A stretch of 64,000 bases of DNA from Luzula sylvatica (Eukaryota; Streptophyta; Magnoliopsida; Poales; Juncaceae). Positions 36,340 through 45,070 of this stretch are shown in pieces. Both the position numbers and the translations under genes were made by a program. Numbering within the stretch: position 1 is the first letter of the stretch; each line of letters opens with the position of its first letter. The DNA is taken from positions 50,047,307 to 50,111,306 of the forward strand of contig OX326957.1 of assembly GCA_946800325.1 (NCBI GenBank). Direction: 5' to 3'. The notes under the pieces were generated by a model. The model was given only the letters and a program-made list of their open reading frames with translations, was not told the DNA's origin and ran no database searches.

Positions 36340-37545
36340 ATGGCTGAAGTTAATCCCTTGAGCGCAGTGGAAGCAGCCATTCACTCTCTCCGTATTGAAC
36401 GAGGTCTAACTTCGACACACCACCAGCCCATAATTGTAGACGCAGAACCTTCCTCTCCCACTCTAAGCTCGACACATGACAAAAGTTATGAGGTACGTAC
36501 TAACTCTCTGTATGGTATAAAATCTTTACCTAGACCAGAATTTTCTCCCGCATCCAAACTAGAACTCGAATCTTGTGACGAGTTTCTTAGGGATGAAGGT
36601 AACTCTCAACTAAATGAGGGTAAACTTGAAAGTTCCACCCAAGCTCTCAAGGATAAGGTAGCTTCTCTTGAACTATCCATCTTGGCATACAAAACTCAAA
36701 TAAATGAATTTAAAGGATTTTCAAAATGTGAATGTAAAACCCTGAAATGTGAGATTTCTCATTTAAAAGTAGAAATTCAAACTATGAAAGTTGAGAATGA
36801 GTCCTTGAAGAGGGCATGTAAAATGATAGCATTGAGTCCCCCTTCATTGGATGATGCCTTAAAATCGTCATTCACGGGACAAAAGCCAAATGATAAATTC
36901 GGTTTAGGACATAAGAAAATTAATGGTAATAATCCCTACCTTTCAATATCTCAAAATCAAAAATCTAAATGGGAAAACCATAAAGTAAGGAGTCATGGAA
37001 ATGCTTTTATGTACCATGACTACAACAAAGGTAAATATGCTAAAAATGAACAACCTAAACGTGTCAATAATAATTATAGGAACAATCATTTTACACAAAA
37101 TTCACAACCTAGACATAATAATGTAGGACGAACCGATTGTTTGTTCAAAAGGGGACCAAATGGATATTTCTATGAAGTGACAAACTACACCGAAGCTTCA
37201 TATCAACAAGAGTCCCCCAAACATTTCACCAAGTCATACAAACAATTTAAACAAAATAATGTTAAGCAAACTAAATTTAAATCAAATAACCTTTATCAAA
37301 TGCCAAAATCGATAACTTCTAAGAGAAGTAATCCTAATAAACTCTCGGACTATTTTGTGAAGAGTACCACACCCACAAATAAGCCCACCGTAGCATTTTG
37401 TAACTATTGTTGCAAAATCGGTCATGTCTCAACCGGGTGTAATCTTCGCAATCCAAAAGTGGCATCAAACGTCATGTGGATGCGTAAAGATCGTCACTCA
37501 ATGGGTTCCTCTACCTCCTTTGGTATAGGACCCCCTAGGGTGTAA
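36340..37545 (+). CDS. Sirevirus Gag, shortened
   Basis: 401 aa from the ATG at 36340. Residues ~100-165 form a Leu/Glu/Lys-rich coiled coil (ALKDKVASLELSIL, LKVEIQTMKVENESLK). A basic Asn/Lys/Gln-rich stretch follows, then a CX2CX4HX4C zinc knuckle (CNYCCKIGHVSTGC) near residue 365. These match the C-terminal half of Sirevirus Gag. The UBN2-like capsid domain and the first zinc knuckle seen in the older copy at 46113-47225 are not recognisable here; only about 90 residues precede the coiled coil. This looks like an internal deletion. The stop codon is in the same frame as the downstream pol. Confidence 0.85.
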   Translation: MAEVNPLSAVEAAIHSLRIERGLTSTHHQPIIVDAEPSSPTLSSTHDKSYEVRTNSLYGIKSLPRPEFSPASKLELESCDEFLRDEGNSQLNEGKLESSTQALKDKVASLELSILAYKTQINEFKGFSKCECKTLKCEISHLKVEIQTMKVENESLKRACKMIALSPPSLDDALKSSFTGQKPNDKFGLGHKKINGNNPYLSISQNQKSKWENHKVRSHGNAFMYHDYNKGKYAKNEQPKRVNNNYRNNHFTQNSQPRHNNVGRTDCLFKRGPNGYFYEVTNYTEASYQQESPKHFTKSYKQFKQNNVKQTKFKSNNLYQMPKSITSKRSNPNKLSDYFVKSTTPTNKPTVAFCNYCCKIGHVSTGCNLRNPKVASNVMWMRKDRHSMGSSTSFGIGPPRV

Positions 37546-37680
37546 AACCCTAACTTGAGACACTATACTCCCTAGTATACCATACCATAAGCCAAATATT
37601 TAGGGGGAGTATAGTTAGTAAGAATTCATATTAGTCAATTTCAATTTCTTTATGTTTTAACTAATATGAATTTCTTATAG
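37540..37680 (+). other. Possible in-frame intron or leaky junction between gag and pol
   Basis: The gag stop (37543) and pol ATG (37681) share a frame. A 141-nt segment beginning GTGTAA after AGG and ending TTCTTATAG just before the ATG is a multiple of three. A branch-point-like TAACTAAT lies at about 37657. Removing it would join gag and pol in frame. The donor is weak, and no transcript evidence exists here. Confidence 0.35.
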
Positions 37681-40638
37681 ATGAGCCTAACTTCCAGAAC
37701 AAAGTCATCAAAATGGTGTCTAGATAGTGGTTGCTCTAGACATATGACTTGGGATCGAGAGATGTTCAAATCTCTCGAACCGTTCAAGGGAGGAGACGTT
37801 ACCTTCGGAGGAAATCAAAAAGGTAAAATTATCGGTATCGGTTCAATAGGTACCTCAAATTGGACTTTAGAGAATGTCTATCTTGTAACTGGACTTAAAC
37901 ATAATTTAATTAGCATAAGCCAATTATGTGATGCCGGATATTGTGTGAAATTCGATCAACTCTCATGCTTGATTGATCGAATGAAAGACAATACCACAGT
38001 ATGCAAAGGAACCCGACACGAAAATCTCTACTACTTTGATTTCGAATCATTCGTGCCGGGAATCCATTGTCTCACTGTATCAGAATCAGTATCTCGATTA
38101 TGGCATAGACGGTTAGGTCACATTTGCATGAAAACTATACATAGGTTGTCCAAAAAGCAATTAGTTAGAGGACTTCCCTCACATAAACTTGAACTAGAAG
38201 GATTATGCGATGCGTGTGAAAAAGGTAAGCACACTAGATCGTCCGGGTTTAAATCAAAGAACATGGTCACCACGAATCGACCTCTTCAACTCATCCATCT
38301 TGATCTTTGCGGACCAATGAGCGTTACAAGCATAGGTAATAAAAGGTATATTTTTGTTATTGTGGATGATTATTCACGTTTCACATGGATACATTATTTA
38401 CTTCATAAAAGTGAAACGTGTGACAAATTCATCAAATTTTGCACTCTCGTTGAAAATGAAAAAGGCACCTCAATTATCACCATTCGAAGTGACAATGGAG
38501 GTGAATTTCGAAATGCAAAATTTGATGAATTTTGTCATAAAAAGGGATATATACGCGAATTTTCGGCTCCTCGCACACCTCAACAAAATGGTGTGGTTGA
38601 ACGTAAAAATCGAACGTTAATTGAACTTGCCCGTACCATGCTAAGTGAGCATCCTTCTCCAAAATACCTTTGGGCCGAAGCCACTAACACCGCATGTCAT
38701 GTGGTGAATAGGGTTAGCTTAAGGCCTATTTTGAAGACGACGCCATATGAGCTATGGTATGGGGGAAATCCAAATGTCTCTTACATGAGAGTATTTGGAT
38801 GCAAATGCTATATCTTGGATGAATTGAGTAATCGAGACAAACTCGATCCAAAATCCATTGAAGGAATATTTGTCGGTTACTCAAGCACAAGTAAAGCATA
38901 CCGAGTTTACATACGATCAACACGAGTCGTATGTGAATCCGTTCACGTACATTTTGATGAAACTAACAAGGAAGCCGAGAAAGGTAGCTTAAATGCAGGT
39001 GAAGTCACGGAAACAATTGCTAAATCACCGAGAAAACAAGCCGAGCTGGAATATCAACACATCGACATAACTCTTGATGAACCTCAGAGAGAAAACAATG
39101 ATCCTCCAGAAGAGGAAGAACAGGAGGAAGAGGAAGAAGAGAGTGAAACTCCTTACCAAATCTCCGAGGTTCTCCGAGAAGTACCCCACCATCCTCTCAC
39201 AAACGTTGTTGGAGATCCCCGAGAAGGTGTACGAACTCGGTCTCGTGTCCATAACTACGTAGCTCATTGCGCATATCTTTCTCACACCGAACCAAAATCC
39301 TTCAAGGAAGCCAATCTAGACGAAGATTGGATTATCGCAATGCAAGAAGGATTGGAACAATTTGAAAGAAATCAAGTTTGGATGTTGGTTCCAAAACCCA
39401 TGAATCGTTCGATCATTGGGACTCGATGGATCTTTCGAAATAAACTTGATGAACACGGAAACGTAGTACGAAACAAGGCGAGACTCGTCGCTCAAGGATT
39501 CAAACAACGAGAAGGGATCGATTTCGAAGAAACCTTTGCTCCAGTGGCTCGTCTAGAAGCGATACGACTCCTCCTAGCTTACGCCGCTATTGAGGGGTTT
39601 ACACTATTTCAAATGGACGTCAAGAGTGCATTTCTAAATGGTGAAATCGAAGAAGAAGTCTACGTTGAACAACCACCGGGATTTAAGGATCCTAAATTCC
39701 CCGATTACGTGTGCAAACTCTCAAAAGCCCTATACGGATTGAAACAAGCCCCACGAGCATGTGAATTTGCCATGAGTATGATGGGAGAGTTAAAATTCTT
39801 CTTGGGTCTTCAAGTCACACAATCAAGTGAAGGAATTTTCGTCAATCAATCAAAGTACACTCGCGAATTATTAAAGAGATTCGAGTTGGACCAAACTAAA
39901 ACGAGTGACACTCCAATGGCAAAGGAATCAAAATTGGATGCGGATGAAGATGGCGAATCGTTCGACATTACGTCCTATAGAGGAATGATCGGGAGCCTCC
40001 TTTATCTAACGGCAAGTCGTCCCGACATCATGTTCGCCGTATGCTTGTGCGCTAGATTTCAAGCTAACCCCAAGGTATCACATTACACGGCCGTAAAACG
40101 CATATTTCGTTATTTAAAAGGTACAATTGAGCTTGGGATATGGTACGGACATAGTGGGAACCTAAACCTAGTAGGATACACTGATGCGGATTTTGCCGGA
40201 TCCCGAGTTGATCGAAAAAGCACTAGTGGTACATGCCAATTTTTGGGAGGTTTACTTGTATCATGGTCAAGTCGGAAACAACACTCGGTAGCCTTATCGA
40301 CGGCCGAAGCCGAGTATGTCGCCGCAGGAAGCTGCTGTGCTCAATTACTGTGGTTGAACCAAACCCTCGGAGACTACGATTTGAACTTCCGTAAAATCCC
40401 CATATTGTGCGACAACAATAGCGCAATATGCATCTCGAAAAACCCGGTCCACCATTCACGAACCAAGCATATCGACATACGTCACCACTTCATTCGGGAT
40501 CACGTGGAAAAAGGCGATGTTAAACTCGAATGGATAGAGACTCAAAATCAAATTGCCGACATCTTCACAAAACCGTTACCATTTGCTCCTTTCTCCGATC
40601 TACGACTAAAGCTAGGTATGTTATCTCTTAAGAATTAA
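37681..40638 (+). CDS. Sirevirus Pol with deleted reverse-transcriptase active site
   Basis: 985 aa. Aspartic protease DSGCSRHMT lies at residues 17-25, and GAG-pre-integrase LWHRRLGHI with CDACEKGKH near 140-185. Integrase has D/D/E residues in [15 protein letters not shown] and NGVVERKNR. Reverse transcriptase runs from WMLVPKP, with [13 protein letters not shown]. RNase H has [10 protein letters not shown] and STAEAEY and ends with ADIFTKPLP. At about residue 693 (nt 39757-39763), YGLKQAPRA runs straight into [18 protein letters not shown]. The usual ~60-residue segment with the catalytic YVDD is absent, with the frame kept. Polymerase activity is not expected. An acidic linker ([11 protein letters not shown]) separates integrase and RT. 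Confidence 0.93.
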   Translation: MSLTSRTKSSKWCLDSGCSRHMTWDREMFKSLEPFKGGDVTFGGNQKGKIIGIGSIGTSNWTLENVYLVTGLKHNLISISQLCDAGYCVKFDQLSCLIDRMKDNTTVCKGTRHENLYYFDFESFVPGIHCLTVSESVSRLWHRRLGHICMKTIHRLSKKQLVRGLPSHKLELEGLCDACEKGKHTRSSGFKSKNMVTTNRPLQLIHLDLCGPMSVTSIGNKRYIFVIVDDYSRFTWIHYLLHKSETCDKFIKFCTLVENEKGTSIITIRSDNGGEFRNAKFDEFCHKKGYIREFSAPRTPQQNGVVERKNRTLIELARTMLSEHPSPKYLWAEATNTACHVVNRVSLRPILKTTPYELWYGGNPNVSYMRVFGCKCYILDELSNRDKLDPKSIEGIFVGYSSTSKAYRVYIRSTRVVCESVHVHFDETNKEAEKGSLNAGEVTETIAKSPRKQAELEYQHIDITLDEPQRENNDPPEEEEQEEEEEESETPYQISEVLREVPHHPLTNVVGDPREGVRTRSRVHNYVAHCAYLSHTEPKSFKEANLDEDWIIAMQEGLEQFERNQVWMLVPKPMNRSIIGTRWIFRNKLDEHGNVVRNKARLVAQGFKQREGIDFEETFAPVARLEAIRLLLAYAAIEGFTLFQMDVKSAFLNGEIEEEVYVEQPPGFKDPKFPDYVCKLSKALYGLKQAPRACEFAMSMMGELKFFLGLQVTQSSEGIFVNQSKYTRELLKRFELDQTKTSDTPMAKESKLDADEDGESFDITSYRGMIGSLLYLTASRPDIMFAVCLCARFQANPKVSHYTAVKRIFRYLKGTIELGIWYGHSGNLNLVGYTDADFAGSRVDRKSTSGTCQFLGGLLVSWSSRKQHSVALSTAEAEYVAAGSCCAQLLWLNQTLGDYDLNFRKIPILCDNNSAICISKNPVHHSRTKHIDIRHHFIRDHVEKGDVKLEWIETQNQIADIFTKPLPFAPFSDLRLKLGMLSLKN

Positions 40639-41335
40639 AATTCAGCATATTGGGTCTAGTCTCATGTAGTTGCATCATGGTATAATCATAAGTACAAATA
40701 GAGTTGTTGAACTAGGGTCAGTGGTTTGGGTCAATACATCCGGGTCTCAGCTCAGTATCAAGTCCGTTCGAACGAACAAAAGAGTGCGTTTGGAACGGAC
40801 AAATGAAGTCCACAAACACCATCCTTCCAGACTCAAGTCCGTTCGAACGAACAAAAGAGTGCGTTCGGAACGGACAAATGAAGTCCACTAATACCATCCT
40901 TCCAGACTCAAGTCCGTTCGTACGAACAAACAGTGCGTTCGGAACGAACAGATGAAATGTATGATTATGACTGCTTTTCATAGTATGGCGCCTTTCCCAA
41001 CAGTTGCAAGTGCGTTCGAACGAACTCGAAAACCTCTCACCTACAACGCAAACCCAAACAATGGAGCCTTTTACCCAGAAGCGTGTACGTTGGAACGCAC
41101 ATGAATGTCCGTTCGAACGAACTCGTCGTAGTTACTCTCCATCTGCATGCAACCGACCCTCATCAATGGACGCTTGGTTCTTCCTCTCGTACGAAGAAAC
41201 TTAAAGAGACACGATTTACGCTCTTGAAACCCTTCACCTTATCTTCTCTTTCCAAAACTCTTTCTCCTGTATCAGAAGAGAACAGGAGAAAGCTCGAAAG
41301 CTCAAGAAATACCACCGACTCCATCGATTGTTCAC
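40639..41335 (+). other. Pol-ORF3 spacer with dyad-bearing tandem repeats
   Basis: Contains three tandem ~75-bp repeats starting at 40759, 40834 and 40909. Each has GTCCGTTCGAACGAAC-type and GTGCGTTCGGAACGGAC-type dyads. More single dyads lie at about 41010 and 41085-41125. No coding capacity was recognised. Confidence 0.8.
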
Positions 41336-42703
41336 ATGAAGAGGGGCACGCCAGCCAACAGACCTAATCACAGCGCACGAATGGAAGCAGATTACGATTT
41401 CACTAATCCGAATAACGATTATCTCTTTCGAAACCAGGAAGCCGGACTCCTTTTCAATAGCGTTGTGGTAAGAAGACCCCTCTCAAAATCTTACTATTAC
41501 GAGTTTCCACGAAATTGTTCTATTCTGTCCAACAAGATCGAGGAAATCGAGAAAAAATGGGGATTTGCAAACCTTGCGCGTCTCAACGAGAGGTCGTATG
41601 AGATCATCACTCGGCTATTCTACGCAAACGCCACTTTCGATCATGCCCCAGATAAGATAACCTCGTTTATTCTCGGTGAGGAAGTTGTAATCTCGGTGCA
41701 GAATTTGTGCGACTTGTTCGGGCTCAAAGATGATGGAGAGAAGGTGTACAACGACCGCAGGGGGAAAATTGAAATCGAAGGGTTCGAAACCATGAAGAAA
41801 GTGGTCACGAATAAATACGCATCACAATCAGCAGTGTCACACTTGGCCGCTCCTGAAAAATTCGTCTGGATAATTGGTAATAACATTCTCGCTCCAGTTG
41901 AAAAATTGAGAGTAAACCTCGAAGATCGAAATATCTTGTGTTTATATCGCATGTGGTACGAGGACCAACTACCCATCCATGTGCCTCATCTCATATTAAG
42001 CCACATGGAAAGCGCCATGAAGCTTAGGAATGCGTCGTTACCCTATGGAACGTTGATTGCTCGAATGTTGAACCTCCAAGGAGTCTCGATACCGGTGGAA
42101 GATTGGGATTTCCGACCTGAACCACCTATCAACCTCTCGTCAAAATTAAATCTTCTGCGTCAAAGGTTTCGGTATTCGGCACAAGCTCATGAATGGATTA
42201 TCGATCACCCAGATGAAGAGGGAGCGTTCCACCTTCCTCCAAATCCTACCCGTTGGTTGGAGAGTGAAGCTCCATCCGATCAGAGCAGTGCAAACCAGGC
42301 TCGACCACGTGAGAGGAGTGAGAGTGTAAGAAGTTCGAACGTCCCGATGGAAAGGGATGAAAGGCGGTTCGCTCACATAACGTCGTTGCTAGAGGAAATG
42401 AATAAGCGTATGGAGCGACATGAACGAGGGATTCGAAATGAAATTCGAGAGGGCATGCAAGTTTCCGAGACAAGGATGCTCGAGAGAGTAGAACGTCAAT
42501 TTTCCGACCTTTACGGTCATCTTGAAAACCGTTTCGGGTCCTACCCTGAACCTCGAGAACAAGCCAATCCTCCTCCTCCAGCTAATCCCACCGCAAATCC
42601 GTCGAGGTCCCATTCGGGAACTTTCAACGTCGACGACTTCTTTGCGTCCGGTCCAAGCTATCATCCCGACCCGAACCCTTACCCCGGTCCCAACGAGATG
42701 TAA
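41336..42703 (+). CDS. ORF3 in the env-like position; 'putative plant transposon protein' type
   Basis: 455 aa, intact, between pol and the 3' LTR, where many Sireviruses carry an extra ORF. Residues ~45-260 resemble the domain called putative plant transposon protein (RRPLSKSYYYEFP, KKWGFANL, IITRLFYANATF, SVQNLCDLFGL, LHLI-like helices). Residues ~345-400 form a charged coiled coil (ITSLLEEMNKRMERHERGI to VERQFSDLYGHLENRFG). The tail is Pro/Asn/Ser-rich. No signal peptide or membrane segment is apparent, which argues against a true envelope protein. The function is unknown, and the domain assignment is from pattern memory only. Confidence 0.7.
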   Translation: MKRGTPANRPNHSARMEADYDFTNPNNDYLFRNQEAGLLFNSVVVRRPLSKSYYYEFPRNCSILSNKIEEIEKKWGFANLARLNERSYEIITRLFYANATFDHAPDKITSFILGEEVVISVQNLCDLFGLKDDGEKVYNDRRGKIEIEGFETMKKVVTNKYASQSAVSHLAAPEKFVWIIGNNILAPVEKLRVNLEDRNILCLYRMWYEDQLPIHVPHLILSHMESAMKLRNASLPYGTLIARMLNLQGVSIPVEDWDFRPEPPINLSSKLNLLRQRFRYSAQAHEWIIDHPDEEGAFHLPPNPTRWLESEAPSDQSSANQARPRERSESVRSSNVPMERDERRFAHITSLLEEMNKRMERHERGIRNEIREGMQVSETRMLERVERQFSDLYGHLENRFGSYPEPREQANPPPPANPTANPSRSHSGTFNVDDFFASGPSYHPDPNPYPGPNEM

Positions 42704-42913
42704 TCACCGGTGGTAGTATAAGTGTCTTGTGTTGTAGTGTCTATTTTTATATGACATGCATGTGTGTGAAAACGTGTGGTTATTGTGTTTGTTGTGTATG
42801 GAGTCTTTGTGTCATGCCATGTTGTGAACAAACTGTTTTATGGTCATATTGTCAGTTTAAACTGTTGCATCTATGTTGGATTTTTATTTTTATAACCTAT
42901 CAGTCCAGAAGCA
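42704..42913 (+). other. Region upstream of the 3' LTR, polypurine tract not found
   Basis: No G/A-rich PPT is visible before the LTR. CAGTCCAGAAGCAAGTGCG runs directly into LTR sequence from GTTCAAATTTCC, so the PPT and the first ~6 LTR bases appear to have been lost or replaced. Confidence 0.6.
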
Positions 42914-44305
42914 AGTGCGTTCAAATTTCCTGATAGTTTGATTATTTCAAAACACTGTCATTACTAATGTATACATCCAGAAAAGTGCAGGATAACATAG
43001 GTACGATACGAAGATGAAGGAGGACTTGTGAAGGAGGACTTCAAGAATCAGGACATGAAGTCTCAACATAAACAAGAAAAGAAGAACACAAGGAAGGCCA
43101 TTGGAATACATCAAGACTCAAGATGTTGAAGCCTTCCGTGAGTGGGATACGCCACAAATAAACCATAGGTACAAACCTAGTAGAACTCAAGTAAAATCAT
43201 GTTCAAAATAACAAAGAGTTCAGTCAAGCAGGAAGTGCGTTCTGAACGAACTCAAAGTCCGTTCAGAACGGACTTGCTAAATATCAAAGCTTTAAAGCTT
43301 GATTAGAACCAAACGTGTCACAGGGATGTGTACGTTCGAACGAACAATCATGTCCGTTCGAACGGATAATTATAATCCGTTCACCCACCTTCTGAGTGCG
43401 TTGAACGGACAATCCTTCCTGTGAACGGAAAACGTCACAGGGATGTGTACGTTCGAACGAACACACATGTGCGTTCGAACGGACAACCTGGAATCCGTTC
43501 ACCCACTTTTCAGTGCGTTGAACGGACTCTTGTTCCTGTGAACGCAAAATGCTATGTATAATTGAGTCCGTTACGAACGGACATTGTTCGTTCGAACGGA
43601 CCCAAGATGTACTTGCACGTTATTTTGAAACGGCTAGTGCAAACTTCAAGTGCGTTCTGAACGGACTGTATGCGTTCGAACGCACTGCAAGTTTTCTGAA
43701 GGATTTCTATAGAGAGTATAAATAGAATCCTTCATGGGTCTCTCTCTCTCACTTCCTCAATTTCAAACTTTCAAACCTAAAAGAGAGAAACCCTAAGCTG
43801 TGATTTTCTATATCCATTGATAGCTTGAGAAACCTCTTTAGATCGTTGATCTACTTTCGATATTCTCCACTAATCGTATCCCACTCACGTGACCGATCAC
43901 GTTGTAGCTCGATTAGTGAAAAAGTGTAATAGGATAGTGCAACAAAGTGTAAAGAGCCTAAGCTATAGATCGATAGAAGCGTGTAAATCGATCTAGGCAA
44001 ATCCTTGTAATCGAGTTGAGTTGGAATTCAATCGAAAGCCAAAAAGAGGCACAAGGCATTCCCGGAGACGTAGGTACTCGCAAATAATTGAGTCGGTCAA
44101 TTAAGCGAGTAAAGGGTGAGTTAAAGCTACAAAGCAACCACCTACCGAACTTCGTAAACAAACATCTTGTGTCAAAGTGTTTGTACGGTATCATCTTTAT
44201 CATCTAAATTATTATTTATTCCGCACCGTAAATTAGGTTTAAATCTAAACTAAGTGTAAGTTAGATTGCCAAATTTACCCCCCTCTAGGTTAGAATTAAC
44301 CAACA
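42914..44305 (+). repeat. 3' LTR of the Sirevirus
   Basis: From about 42919 it matches the 5' LTR almost base for base. Differences seen include T/C near 35843 versus 43877 and C/A in the AATAGGMTAGTGC context. Its first bases read AGTGCG instead of TGTTGG. Confidence 0.92.
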
Positions 44306-44514
44306 CCAGTCACTGTTAGTATGTTATATTAGTTCGTTCGAACTGAATCACTATTCAGTAGAACTAACTATAGTGTGTTCGAACACACTATATAGTTCGT
44401 TCGAACGAACCCTTTCCTGGTTCAAGAATTCTTACAATCTCATTGTGAGTTCAATTCTCTGATCATCCTTATTTTGTACTTTCTTCTAGTTGATCCAAAA
44501 ATGTATTTCCTTCA
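44306..44514 (-). repeat. 5' LTR of the outer Copia element, piece 2
   Basis: Continues the split LTR after the Sirevirus (TSD CCAGT at 44306-44310) and ends CCTTCA. The Copia TSD GGAGA follows at 44515-44519. Confidence 0.92.
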
Positions 44515-45040
44515 GGAGAGGCTTTTCCCCGGAGGCGTAGGCACCGTTTCGCCAAATTTCGTTATCATATCTGGTTTCATCTTTTTATCTCTTATATTTG
44601 AATTATTCGCGTTTATTTTCTTTTTCTTTTTCTTTTGAGGAACTTGAGTTTCCCTCGCAACTCCCACTGTATTTGCGTGCGAATCAAAACCGCCGCATCT
44701 ATAGTTGCTTGAGTTATCCGTGAGTCACTTATCCATTCGTGACTACGAATATTGTGCACCAAGTGCGTTACTTTTACGTACCCGTACTTTTATTTATTCT
44801 TTTCTTTATTTCTTTTTATTGGGTTTCTCAATCTTTCTTTTATTTATTCAAGTACTTCTTGTTTTAGTTTAATTAGTTATTTACAAGTACTTTGTTAAGT
44901 ATCACAATATCTACTCTAAAAGTAACAAGATTAAAACGTGACCATATAGTTACATCTTTAAATAGTTACACAAGTTTTATTAGGTTTAGAAATTCCACAT
45001 ATAAGCTTATCCCCCCCCCCCCCCCCCTAAATATTGGCTA
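44515..45040 (+). mobile_element. Sirevirus-type LTR fragment, right piece
   Basis: Continuation of 19529-19621. From about 44560 to 45010 it is the reverse complement of about 47320-47790, i.e. the U5 side of the LTR at 47289-49079. Shared blocks include GATTCGCACGCAAATAC (in complement) and AAGCTTAT next to a C-rich tract. It is in plus orientation, opposite to the neighbouring gag. Confidence 0.75.
45011..45027. repeat. Homopolymer run of 17 C
   Basis: Lies where the LTR normally has about six C (CCCCCCTCTAGG). Either a true expansion or an assembly artefact. Confidence 0.9.
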
Positions 45041-45070
45041 ATAAAAATTCGTGGGAAGGTGCCTAATAAT

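Larger units (their letters stand above)
34879..44305 (+). mobile_element. Young Sirevirus (Copia) retrotransposon with a third ORF
   Basis: 9,427 bp, TGTTGG...CCAACA, flanked by TSD CCAGT (34874-34878 and 44306-44310) inside the outer Copia 5' LTR. The two ~1.39-kb LTRs appear to differ at only a couple of internal positions. LTR 3' ends carry CCCCCCTCTAGG, typical of the lineage. Order: LTR, PBS, gag, pol, spacer with dyads, ORF3, LTR. Gag lacks a recognisable capsid domain and reverse transcriptase lacks YVDD, so the element looks non-autonomous. Confidence 0.92.
19622..44514 (-). mobile_element. Copia LTR retrotransposon, minus strand, hosting nested elements
   Basis: Bounded by TGTTGGG...CCTTCA LTRs and a perfect 5-bp TSD, GGAGA. 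In sense order (right to left) it has a 5' LTR split by a Sirevirus, a primer-binding site, a leader with dyads, gag plus the protease and integrase N-part, a deletion replaced by a sister Copia, an RNase H piece, a solo LTR, the end of RNase H, a polypurine tract and the 3' LTR. LTR copies differ by a few percent by eye. It is non-functional. Confidence 0.9.

Noticed and set aside
36340..37545. Reading the young Sirevirus Gag as full length
   Set aside because: At 401 aa it starts near the coiled coil; comparison with the older copy shows the capsid portion is missing.
41336..42703. ORF3 as a functional envelope gene
   Set aside because: No signal peptide, transmembrane helix or glycoprotein-like cysteine pattern was seen; only the position is env-like.
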